Positions 45,772 through 53,373 of a DNA stretch of 64,000 nucleotides are shown here, one piece after another. Below the pieces are notes generated by a model. The model was not told the DNA's origin. It did no database searches and saw only the letters and a list, made by a program, of their open reading frames with translations. The stretch comes from Thalassomonas actiniarum (GTDB lineage Bacteria > Pseudomonadota > Gammaproteobacteria > Enterobacterales > Alteromonadaceae), in the NCBI RefSeq assembly GCF_000948975.2, contig NZ_CP059735.1, positions 2,294,001-2,358,000 on the forward strand, given 5' to 3'. A program made the translations under genes and the position numbers. Every line of letters starts with the position of its first letter. Within the stretch, counting starts at the first letter, position 1.

Positions 45772-47817
45772 CTATAAACCCGGCGGCATGGTGATACTTG
45801 CCAGCTGAAATTCCATTTCTATCTGACGGCAAAATTCACTGCCGAGCCTGTCGCACTGGCCTAAAGCCCGCTTTTTCAAAAAATGAATATCACTGCGGTA
45901 CAGGTAACGGCTTTTGGGATTGATGTTATCAAGCATCTGCCTTAAGTCCATGAGGTAATCATGATTTTCCGCGTCCGGATAACCCCCCAGTAAACGGGTT
46001 TGATATTCATGCTTTAATACCGAAGCCGAAGCGCGGTAACTGCCTGTTGCCGAGGCGATATTGCTCTCTAATTCATCCCGGGAAAGGATATTATTCCCCA
46101 GCGCCTGCTCGACCCTTAGCCGGGTGACTTCCAGTGCGCGCACTATCAGTAATGCCGGGGTGATCTTATGGGTTTCGATAATATCAAAAGCCTTGGCGAC
46201 TATGGTTTTGGCCGCTTGTGTTTCCTGGTTATACAAGCGGGCCCGCGCCAGGAACATCATATATTCCAGGTGGCTGTCATTACCTTCGCCGTTAATGAGC
46301 TTAGAGACTTCCAGTGCGGTCTGTAAATGTTCAATGGCCTTGGGATACTGGCCTATCATCAAATAATGCTCCCCCAGGTTGCCATGTGTTGCCGCCATTT
46401 TCGGGTGGTTTTTAGGGAATAACTTACTGCGGATTTGATAGCTGTCCAATAAATATTGTTCTCCCCTTTGCCAGTCCTGGTGGAAGAAAATCAGAATACG
46501 GCCTAATTCTTCCATGGCTGCCGCGGTTTTTTCATGAAGGCGGCCCAGTTTTTCCTGATAGATACAGATAGCATCCTGTACCAGGGTGACCTTTTCTTCG
46601 CCGTCGAGTAAAAACCAGTTGAGCAGGTACCGGGCATCGGCAATTTCAATGGCATCGGCGGGCAATTCTTCCCGGTAAAGGGCCAGGGCCAATCGGGTAT
46701 GTTGTTCGCCGTCGTTCATGCTTTCCCGGCGCACGCAAAACGGCTCCATGCAATAGAGGTAGCCGCGCCCGGTAAATAAATGGGCTTTGGCCAGCAGCAA
46801 CTTGTTATCCGGATGGTAGTTTTGCGTCAGCTCCAGGGTGTGTCGGGCAACATCGTAGGCTTCCTGTCGGCGGTGCAGTTTGAGCAAGGTATCTATGGTG
46901 GTAAATTTCGTTTCTATATATTCGATAGAGCGTTTGCCATAAACCTGCTCGGTATGCTGCTCGATACGCCCTATGAGCACTCTGGCTTCCTGATAATAGC
47001 CGCCAAGATAATAGAGTTCGTACAGGGCCTGTTGCATTCCTTGCTTGGTGGTGGCCGGGCCTGAAAATTCGGCTATCTGTATCCGGGATTTATCCAGTAC
47101 AGACTTAAGCAGGGTTTTATTGTTTTGCGGGGTATTGTAATAGCGAAATACCGTATCCTGAAAAAACAGCTTTTCCGCCGACAGTGATTTTAAGCGCAGC
47201 GATTGATGCTGATGTTGCAACTGCAGCTGACTAAACTTAGAGTAGAGCAAAAATAAGGCATATATTAGGATGGCGACCAGCAGCCAGGCTATTCTCCGTG
47301 ATTTACAGACGTTCAATTTCCCGGGGAAAGGGCTTTGGCGGTGAAAGGGGATCAGGCCTTGGTTGCTGTGCGGTTTAGCAGACTCAGGCGCTATTTTTTT
47401 ATCGACAGCAAGTACATCCGTTGCTTGCTCTTCACTATCCGCCGGATTTGGGGAGTAGGCTTCTTCCTGGTATTGGCAAATGTGTGCCGAGAGTTTATAA
47501 CCTTGTTTGGTGATGGTATAGATCAAGGTTTTAGTGTCATCGGCAAAGCAATTGCGCAGTTCTTTGATGCTTTGTTTAAGTACGTTCTCGCCGACATATT
47601 TTCCCGACCAGACATGGTCAAAGAAGTATTGTGCGGTGACGACATTGCCCTGACTCAATATCAGCAGGTTGAGTACTTCTGCGGTTTTGGCCCTGAGTTT
47701 GGTTTCCTGTCCTTCCCGGGTGACCACCTGGGTAGCGCTGTTGTAAATCCAGGTATTGTTGATCTGATAGCAGGTATCATTTTGCTGTTGCAAAGGCTTA
47801 TGTGCTGATACTGACAT
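45772..47817 (-). CDS. ToxR/CadC-like membrane regulator with winged helix and TPR region
   Basis: Start at the ATG at 47817 (MSVSAHKPL), with AAAGGAAA just upstream; the frame runs 44 codons further back without support. 681 residues. An OmpR/ToxR-type winged helix covers about 16-113 (LRAKTAEVLNLLILSQGN, GENVLKQSIKELRNCF, YTITKQGYKL). One membrane helix at about 175-193 (AWLLVAILIYALFLLY) leads to a periplasmic part with tetratricopeptide-type helices (KTAAAMEELGRIL, MAATHGNLGEHYL). It probably couples an envelope signal to transcription. Targets are unknown; the peptide genes and secreted protein next to it are candidates. Confidence 0.85.
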   Translation of the reverse strand: MSVSAHKPLQQQNDTCYQINNTWIYNSATQVVTREGQETKLRAKTAEVLNLLILSQGNVVTAQYFFDHVWSGKYVGENVLKQSIKELRNCFADDTKTLIYTITKQGYKLSAHICQYQEEAYSPNPADSEEQATDVLAVDKKIAPESAKPHSNQGLIPFHRQSPFPGKLNVCKSRRIAWLLVAILIYALFLLYSKFSQLQLQHQHQSLRLKSLSAEKLFFQDTVFRYYNTPQNNKTLLKSVLDKSRIQIAEFSGPATTKQGMQQALYELYYLGGYYQEARVLIGRIEQHTEQVYGKRSIEYIETKFTTIDTLLKLHRRQEAYDVARHTLELTQNYHPDNKLLLAKAHLFTGRGYLYCMEPFCVRRESMNDGEQHTRLALALYREELPADAIEIADARYLLNWFLLDGEEKVTLVQDAICIYQEKLGRLHEKTAAAMEELGRILIFFHQDWQRGEQYLLDSYQIRSKLFPKNHPKMAATHGNLGEHYLMIGQYPKAIEHLQTALEVSKLINGEGNDSHLEYMMFLARARLYNQETQAAKTIVAKAFDIIETHKITPALLIVRALEVTRLRVEQALGNNILSRDELESNIASATGSYRASASVLKHEYQTRLLGGYPDAENHDYLMDLRQMLDNINPKSRYLYRSDIHFLKKRALGQCDRLGSEFCRQIEMEFQLASITMPPGL

Positions 47818-48016
47818 CAATTTCCTTTTTATGTAATTAGTATGAGAAGTCGAATCTCCCGATGGTATCACTCTGGTACGATGTCCTGACATTACACGAG
47901 ATAACGTCTGTTTTTTAACCGGTTTATTCTGGTTTGATGCTTGTAACATCAGTAAATTGAAAGGTTATATTTTAGAAAGAGGAAGAAGGAAGCTACAGGC
48001 TGTTTTTCGGGGGCAT

Positions 48017-48048
48017 AAAAAATCCGCTGGCCAAAGCGAGCGGATTTT
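48017..48048 (-). terminator. Terminator after fldA
   Basis: A 10-bp stem (AAAATCCGCT / AGCGGATTTT) with a 10-nt loop and T-run on the minus strand, 40 nt past the fldA stop. Confidence 0.85.
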
Positions 48049-48088
48049 CTTATTTTCCCTTAAGTGTTTTGCTCAGGGGCCAGTTGCC

Positions 48089-48616
48089 TTAGTCGGCAAG
48101 CTCGGCTAAGCACATTTCGTCGTAGATTTGTTTTACCCACTTATCAACGCGCTCTTCGGTTAGTTCCGGCTGGCGATCTTCATCAATCGTTAACCCGATA
48201 AAGGTATTGTCATCAATCAGGCCTTTGGAAGCTTCAAATTCGTAACCTTCGGTCGGCCAGTGACCTACCAGGATGGCGCCTTTGGCTTCAACGATATCAC
48301 GCAGCGGTCCCATGGCGTCACAGAAATACTCAGCGTAGTCTTCCTGATCGCCCAAGCCGAAGATGGCGACTAACTTATCGGTAAAGTCAATTTCTTCTAA
48401 ATCAGGCAGAAAGTCATCCCAGTCACATTGGTTTTCACCATAGTACCAGGTAGGAATACCCAGAATAAGTAAATCGAATTCTGCTATTTCTTCCTTGGTG
48501 CTTTTAGCAATATCCTTCACTTCTACCATTTTTTTACCCAGTTTTTTCTGGATCATTTTGCTAACTGCTTCGGTATTACCGGTATCACTACCGAAGAACA
48601 AACCTACGATTGCCAT
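48089..48616 (-). CDS. fldA: Flavodoxin I
   Basis: A 175-residue long-chain flavodoxin. The FMN phosphate loop is GSDTGNTEAV, with the isoalloxazine-stacking segments PTWYYGENQCDWDD (Trp and Tyr) and GLGDQEDYAEYFCDA. FldA carries low-potential electrons to ThDP/Fe-S enzymes such as IspG/IspH, BioB and anaerobic reductases. Downstream of ybfE as in E. coli, but fur, which follows fldA in E. coli, is absent; a terminator and an unrelated regulator are there instead. Confidence 0.96.
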   Translation of the reverse strand: MAIVGLFFGSDTGNTEAVSKMIQKKLGKKMVEVKDIAKSTKEEIAEFDLLILGIPTWYYGENQCDWDDFLPDLEEIDFTDKLVAIFGLGDQEDYAEYFCDAMGPLRDIVEAKGAILVGHWPTEGYEFEASKGLIDDNTFIGLTIDEDRQPELTEERVDKWVKQIYDEMCLAELAD

Positions 48617-48644
48617 GAAACTCTAACCTTTTACTCAATTAAAT

Positions 48645-48926
48645 TTAATTCTGTGATGACGCTAATGACTTTATCAATAGCGCTTCAATCAACTCGCCCC
48701 GGCTAACTTGCTCGGCTTTGGCCCGCTGATCTAATTGTTCAAATAAAGTGTGATGAATTTTAAACTCAACTCGTTTTAAGCCATTACTTCTGTCACGTTT
48801 GACTTGATTACGTTTGTTGATCTTGATTTGCACATTACGCGGAAGAGGGTTCGTTTTCGGACGACCCGGGCGTTTTTCATCACTGAACAAATCAATAGTG
48901 GTTAAATCTGTTGCTTCTTTTGCCAT
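48645..48926 (-). CDS. ybfE: YbfE, small LexA-regulon-type ribbon-helix-helix protein
   Basis: A 93-residue basic protein matching E. coli YbfE, with TTIDLFSDEKRPGRPKTNP, INKRNQVKRDRSNGLKRVEF and a C-terminal SRGELIEALLI. The C-terminal half looks like an RHH DNA-binding fold. In E. coli ybfE is LexA controlled; no LexA box (CTGT-N8-ACAG) was seen directly upstream here. In line with DUF2788 and ybfF, 10 nt from the former. Confidence 0.9.
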   Translation of the reverse strand: MAKEATDLTTIDLFSDEKRPGRPKTNPLPRNVQIKINKRNQVKRDRSNGLKRVEFKIHHTLFEQLDQRAKAEQVSRGELIEALLIKSLASSQN

Positions 48927-48936
48927 ATTACTTTAT

Positions 48937-49158
48937 TTAGCCAACGCCCTGACTTTCCCAGACAAACTGGATAACGCCTTTGGCGATAAAACCTGCACAA
49001 CCTAAAAATAAGACAAAATAAACGACATAGCGTCCATTCTTAGGCACATTATTTTTTTTCATGACATCATGGATAGATAACCCGATGAAAATAAATATAA
49101 AAGCAAAGAATAAATTAAGGCCGACCGCCTCAATTACTTCGAAATATTCCGCTAGCAT
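48937..49158 (-). CDS. DUF2788 family small membrane protein
   Basis: A 73-residue protein with two membrane helices (about residues 12-30 and 44-66) and a short charged loop HDVMKKNNVPKNGR between. This is the DUF2788 pattern commonly located between ybfF and ybfE in marine gammaproteobacteria. Inner membrane; function unknown. Distance to ybfE is 10 nt, so cotranscription is likely. Confidence 0.8.
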   Translation of the reverse strand: MLAEYFEVIEAVGLNLFFAFIFIFIGLSIHDVMKKNNVPKNGRYVVYFVLFLGCAGFIAKGVIQFVWESQGVG

Positions 49159-49215
49159 ACTTTTACCCTAAAAAAAACTGGCCGCACTATAGCATACTGA
49201 CACAAGGCAATCGAC

Positions 49216-49980
49216 TTAACTTTGTAAAAAATCCCCGACTATTTTATTAAAGATGCTGGTTTTTTCAGCATGTAACCAATGTCCCGCCCCCTGAATGATT
49301 TTCGCCTGGCTGTTTGGGTATAACTTCTGGATAATTTCCCTGTGCTCGGCGCGGATATAATCAGAGTCGCCCCCTTTAATAAACAGGGTCTTGCCCTGAT
49401 ATTGTCCCTGTCCCTGATAACCTTTCATTATCTGGGGATAACAGGCAGCAATATAATCGAGATTACATTTAAAATGTAATTTTCCGTCTGAAATGGCCAA
49501 ATTTCTGAGTAAAAATTGACGTACCCCAAGGTTATCGACGTAACGGGCCAATTGTTCGTCGGCTTCTTTACGTTTGCTGATAGTGGTCAAATCAATAGAC
49601 TGTAAGCCCTGGATGATGTGTTGGTGGTGCGCCGGATAAGCTACCGGGGCAATATCTGCCACTATGAGCTTTGATACCCGCTCAGGGGATGCCAACGCCA
49701 CTTCCATGGCGATTTTCCCCCCCATGGAGTGTCCCAAAATAGCGGTTTCGCTGATGCCCAGATGATCGAGCAGTTCGATAACATCCTGTGCCATGACACT
49801 GTATTCCATCTCCTGTTTATGAAAAGAACCGCCGTGGTTGCGCACATCCATGCTGGTGACCCGGTATTGCGCGCTCAGGCCTTTGGCAACCATGTTTAAA
49901 TTTTCCATCGAACCGAACAGGCCATGGATAAGCAGCAGGTCAGGGCCGGTGCCATTTTGTTGATAATTAACTAACTTCAC
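49216..49980 (-). CDS. ybfF: YbfF-type alpha/beta-hydrolase (esterase)
   Basis: The start is taken as GTG at 49980 (VKLVNYQQ), with TTGGGGTA just before it; this agrees with E. coli YbfF (MKL...). A longer frame exists from a TTG at 50061. About 254 residues: oxyanion HGLFGSMENL, nucleophile Ser85 in LGHSMGG, and the catalytic His in GAGHWLHAEK. Hydrolyses acyl esters, with acyl-CoA thioesterase activity reported for the family; the in vivo substrate is unknown. First gene of the minus-strand operon that ends with fldA and divergent from seqA. Confidence 0.92.
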   Translation of the reverse strand: MKLVNYQQNGTGPDLLLIHGLFGSMENLNMVAKGLSAQYRVTSMDVRNHGGSFHKQEMEYSVMAQDVIELLDHLGISETAILGHSMGGKIAMEVALASPERVSKLIVADIAPVAYPAHHQHIIQGLQSIDLTTISKRKEADEQLARYVDNLGVRQFLLRNLAISDGKLHFKCNLDYIAACYPQIMKGYQGQGQYQGKTLFIKGGDSDYIRAEHREIIQKLYPNSQAKIIQGAGHWLHAEKTSIFNKIVGDFLQS

Positions 49981-50116
49981 GTATACCCCAATAAAGGCCT
50001 TATTTATATAAGCGGGAATTGTGCTTTTTTTTTGCCTCGGTTGCAATTGTCGGGGGAACAAGATCAGGCAAAATTTAGCGAAGAAAATTGTAAACTAATG
50101 CCATTCCCCTATAGAG

Positions 50117-50140
50117 ACTTGCCTTTAAGGCAAGTATAAT
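50117..50140 (+). promoter_or_regulatory. Palindrome plus -10 upstream of seqA
   Basis: ACTTGCC (50117-50123), TTTAA, GGCAAGT (50129-50135) form a perfect 7-bp inverted repeat that runs into TATAAT at 50135-50140, 34 nt before the seqA ATG. It may be an operator over the promoter or a short hairpin at the mRNA start. Confidence 0.5.
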
Positions 50141-50173
50141 CCCGGGGCGATTAAATCTTTTGCAGGGTAGTTA

Positions 50174-50827
50174 ATGAAAAACATAGAGATAGATGAAGAG
50201 CTTTATCAATATATTGCCACCAACACACAATTTATTGGTGAAAGTGCCTCATCGATTTTACGGCGTTTATTATCTTTAGAGAGCAGTGAGAAAACGGCTG
50301 CAGCAGGCAATGAAGCCAGTGTTGCCAACAATCAGCAACAAAATACACCTCAACCAAATACAGAAAACGCAAAAAACAAAGTTGAAGCCAAGGCCGAAAC
50401 CAAAACGAAAAAAGCGGATCTGGATGTTAGCGGCGTTGACAGTGAAAAAGCTGTTGAGGAAAAACCTCAGGTGCAGGCAATTAACGGTAATGAAACCGTT
50501 TTTAATTATATTAATAAAGAAGAGCTGGGCATGCAGCGTGGCGCGGTTGGCCGGTTTTTATTGATTTTAGCGGCGTTATACCGGGTGCATCCGCAGCAGT
50601 TTGCTTTGGTCAGAGATATCCGCGGCCGGGATCGTTTGTATTTTTCCGATAACGAGTCAGATCTCAATGCCAGCGGCAGCAGCACTAAACCGAGACAGAT
50701 CCCGGACAGCCCTTATTGGGTGATCACCAACTCCAATACCACACGTAAGAAAATGATGTTAACGGAAGTTGCCGTTTCTTTAGGTTACGGGGAAAGTGAC
50801 GCTGAAAAAATTCGCGAATTATTATAA
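50174..50827 (+). CDS. seqA: SeqA, negative modulator of replication initiation
   Basis: A 217-residue SeqA. The N-terminal oligomerisation segment [15 protein letters not shown] is diagnostic. A long polar linker rich in Glu, Lys, Asn and Ala (about 40-105) leads to the C-terminal DNA-binding part ([31 protein letters not shown]). It binds hemimethylated GATC sites, sequesters oriC and organises new DNA. E. coli SeqA has 181 residues; the extra length is in the linker. pgm follows 20 nt later, as in E. coli. Confidence 0.96.
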   Translation: MKNIEIDEELYQYIATNTQFIGESASSILRRLLSLESSEKTAAAGNEASVANNQQQNTPQPNTENAKNKVEAKAETKTKKADLDVSGVDSEKAVEEKPQVQAINGNETVFNYINKEELGMQRGAVGRFLLILAALYRVHPQQFALVRDIRGRDRLYFSDNESDLNASGSSTKPRQIPDSPYWVITNSNTTRKKMMLTEVAVSLGYGESDAEKIRELL

Positions 50828-50847
50828 TTGCCGGTTAAGGACATTAA

Positions 50848-52494
50848 ATGACAGTGCATCAGCATGCCGGAAAACCCGCCAGGCCCGAAGACAGGATCAA
50901 CATTGCCCGTTTGATCAGTGATTATTTCCTGAAAATCCCGGATGTGAATATCCCGGAGCAACAGGTGAGTTTTGGCACTTCCGGCCACAGGGGCAGCGCC
51001 GCGAAATTAAGCTTTAACGAAGCCCATATTCAGGCGATTTGTCAGGCGGTGGCTGAGTATCGCCAGCAGGCAGGCTATCAGGGACCATTATTTTTGGGCA
51101 AAGACACCCATGCTTTGTCTGAGCCGGCTTTTGCCAGCGCCATTTCTGTGTTGATTGCCAACCAGGTGCCTGTGGTTATCCAGGCCGATGAAGGTTTTAC
51201 CCCGACGCCGGTCATTTCTCGCTTGATTATCAGTCATAACCGGGCAAACCAGGCGCAGGCGGATGGTTTGATTATTACTCCGTCGCATAACCCGCCAGGC
51301 GATGGCGGCATTAAATATAATCCTCCCCATGGCGGCCCCGCCGAAGGAGAGGTAACAAAACACATACAGCAGCGTGCAAATGAGCTGTTAAGCAACCAGC
51401 TTGCTGATGTGCGTACCTTAGATTATGCCGAGGCCCTGCAGTCTTCCTTGCTGAGTAAACAAGACTTTATCGACTTTTATGTTGGTGAACTCGAGCAAGT
51501 GATCGATATGGCTGCGATTGCCAAATCCGGCCTTACTTTAGGGGTTGATCCTCTTGGCGGTTCCGGCATTCATTACTGGCCGGTTATCGCCAAAAAATAT
51601 GGTATTAACATCGACGTGGTTAATCAGGTCGTTGATGCCAGCTTTGCCTTTATGCCGTTAGATAAAGACGGCAAAATCCGTATGGATTGTTCATCGCCTT
51701 ATGCCATGGCCGGGCTTATCGACATGAAAGATAAGTTTGATGTCGCCGTTGGCAACGATCCCGATTTTGACCGTCACGGCATAGTGACCAAAACCGGTGG
51801 TTTGATGAACCCCAACCATTATCTGGCGGTGGCGATTCATTACCTGTTAACCCACAGACAATGGCCAAAAGACTGCAAGATAGGTAAGACCCTGGTATCA
51901 AGCTCATTGATTGACCGTCTGGCCGCGCACTTAGCGCGTCCTTTGGCGGAAGTGCCGGTGGGCTTTAAATGGTTTGTCGACGGTTTACATGACAGCAGTT
52001 ATGCCTTTGGCGGCGAAGAAAGCGCCGGTGCTGCCTTTATTGCCCGTGACGGCAGCTGTTGGACCACAGATAAAGACGGCTTTATCATGACCTTGTTAGC
52101 GGCAGAAATACTGGCGGTAACCGGCAAAGATCCTTACCAGTATTACCTGGAGCTGGCACAGCAGCTGGGTGAGCCTTGCTACGGCCGGGTAGAGGCTGTG
52201 GCAAACATGGCACAAAAGCAAGTGTTAACCTCCCTCAGTGCTGATGATATCCGCGCCGATATGTTAGCCGGGGAAAAGATACAGCAAGTGCTCACCCATG
52301 CCCCGGGTAACCAGGCAGCCATTGGCGGGTTAAAGGTGGTCACTGAAAACGGCTGGTTTGCCGCCCGTCCTTCGGGTACCGAAGAGATTTATAAAATCTA
52401 TGCGGAAAGCTTTGTTGATCAGCAGCATTTACAGGCCATTATCAAAGAAGCGCAACAGATTGTCAGTCAGGCCTTTTCTCAGGCAGGGTTGTAA
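50848..52494 (+). CDS. pgm: Phosphoglucomutase
   Basis: A 548-residue alpha-D-phosphohexomutase. The phosphoserine loop is TPSHNPPGDGG with Ser146, the same number as in E. coli Pgm. The metal loop is DPDFDRHG, the sugar loop is GGEESAG, and the phosphate-binding loop is RPSGTEEIYKIY. It interconverts glucose-1-phosphate and glucose-6-phosphate via the 1,6-bisphosphate. Cytoplasmic. In an operon with seqA. Confidence 0.97.
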   Translation: MTVHQHAGKPARPEDRINIARLISDYFLKIPDVNIPEQQVSFGTSGHRGSAAKLSFNEAHIQAICQAVAEYRQQAGYQGPLFLGKDTHALSEPAFASAISVLIANQVPVVIQADEGFTPTPVISRLIISHNRANQAQADGLIITPSHNPPGDGGIKYNPPHGGPAEGEVTKHIQQRANELLSNQLADVRTLDYAEALQSSLLSKQDFIDFYVGELEQVIDMAAIAKSGLTLGVDPLGGSGIHYWPVIAKKYGINIDVVNQVVDASFAFMPLDKDGKIRMDCSSPYAMAGLIDMKDKFDVAVGNDPDFDRHGIVTKTGGLMNPNHYLAVAIHYLLTHRQWPKDCKIGKTLVSSSLIDRLAAHLARPLAEVPVGFKWFVDGLHDSSYAFGGEESAGAAFIARDGSCWTTDKDGFIMTLLAAEILAVTGKDPYQYYLELAQQLGEPCYGRVEAVANMAQKQVLTSLSADDIRADMLAGEKIQQVLTHAPGNQAAIGGLKVVTENGWFAARPSGTEEIYKIYAESFVDQQHLQAIIKEAQQIVSQAFSQAGL

Positions 52495-52510
52495 TATCCT
52501 TTCTTTTATA

Positions 52511-52542
52511 AAAAAACCGCAGCTTATTTACTGCGGTTTTTT
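52511..52542 (+). terminator. Rho-independent terminator after pgm
   Basis: A 12-bp stem (AAAAAACCGCAG / CTGCGGTTTTTT) with an 8-nt loop and T-run, 17 nt after the stop. Confidence 0.92.
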
Positions 52543-52890
52543 TGTTCAGGAAGAAGGGGCAACTTACCGGTTCCTGTCGCAAGTTGTAATAGTGTCGCAC
52601 CTGAACTGACACTTGATGTTGATATCGTTCGATTATATCGGGCAGGCAGTTATGAGCGAATAGCGGGCATTAAGCAACGCTTAGAGTAAAATATGAGAAA
52701 GTATTTGACTTTCATTGTTATTATCCGTATCTTTGCTGCAGCTTGAAAGAAAGCCTTTTATTTATGCCCATCACTTCGTTGTTTCTTAGTTGTTCCTCGT
52801 CCTGTAGTTTTTTTAAATTTTAGTCCGTTTTTTCCCGCTATTCATGCCTTATGAAGGCTGCTTTATACTTTATCTACAGGATATTAATTT
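52543..52890. other. Intergenic region upstream of the cold-shock gene
   Basis: 348 nt, no gene. The last 200 nt are T-rich and could be a long leader like those of cspA-type mRNAs. A small hairpin GCCTT-ATG-AAGGC lies at 52846-52858, just before the ribosome site (CAGGAT). Confidence 0.4.
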
Positions 52891-53100
52891 ATGTCTAATA
52901 CAAATACTGGTACCGTAAAATGGTTTAATGAATCAAAAGGTTTTGGTTTTATTTCACAAGAATCTGGTCCGGACGTTTTTGCACACTTCCGTTCAATTGT
53001 CGGCTCAGGCTTCAAAAGCTTGACTGAAGGTCAGACGGTTGAATTCACTATTGCTCAAGGTCCAAAAGGCCCGCAAGCAGAAAACATTGTCGCAGTTTAA
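52891..53100 (+). CDS. Cold-shock domain protein (CspA family)
   Basis: A 69-residue single cold-shock domain. RNP1 is KGFGFIS and RNP2 is DVFAHFRSI, with the KWFNESKG start. It binds single-stranded RNA and DNA and acts as an RNA chaperone. The usual RNP2 is VFVHF; Ala replaces Val here. Short and monocistronic. Whether it is cold-induced cannot be told from sequence, but the long T-rich leader is consistent with it. RNase R, another cold-related RNA factor, follows 273 nt later. Confidence 0.95.
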   Translation: MSNTNTGTVKWFNESKGFGFISQESGPDVFAHFRSIVGSGFKSLTEGQTVEFTIAQGPKGPQAENIVAV

Positions 53101-53373
53101 CTGATTGCACTTTGTTGCCGAGGTGCTCAGGCTACATAAGCCTGGCCACTGCGGTTACTTCAAATACGTTGAGGGTGTGATGCTCACAACGCGCCAAAAG
53201 ACCTTCAAGGTCACATAGAAATATTCATATTTCATCTTATTTTAAATCGCTCAAATCAATGAGTGGTATTAGCCAGCATACTCTGCCTTTGTTTTATCTG
53301 TTCTGCATCGATACATCATATATATGTCTACAAATCGCAACGTTTTTGGCTACATCAATTGAGAATATAATAA

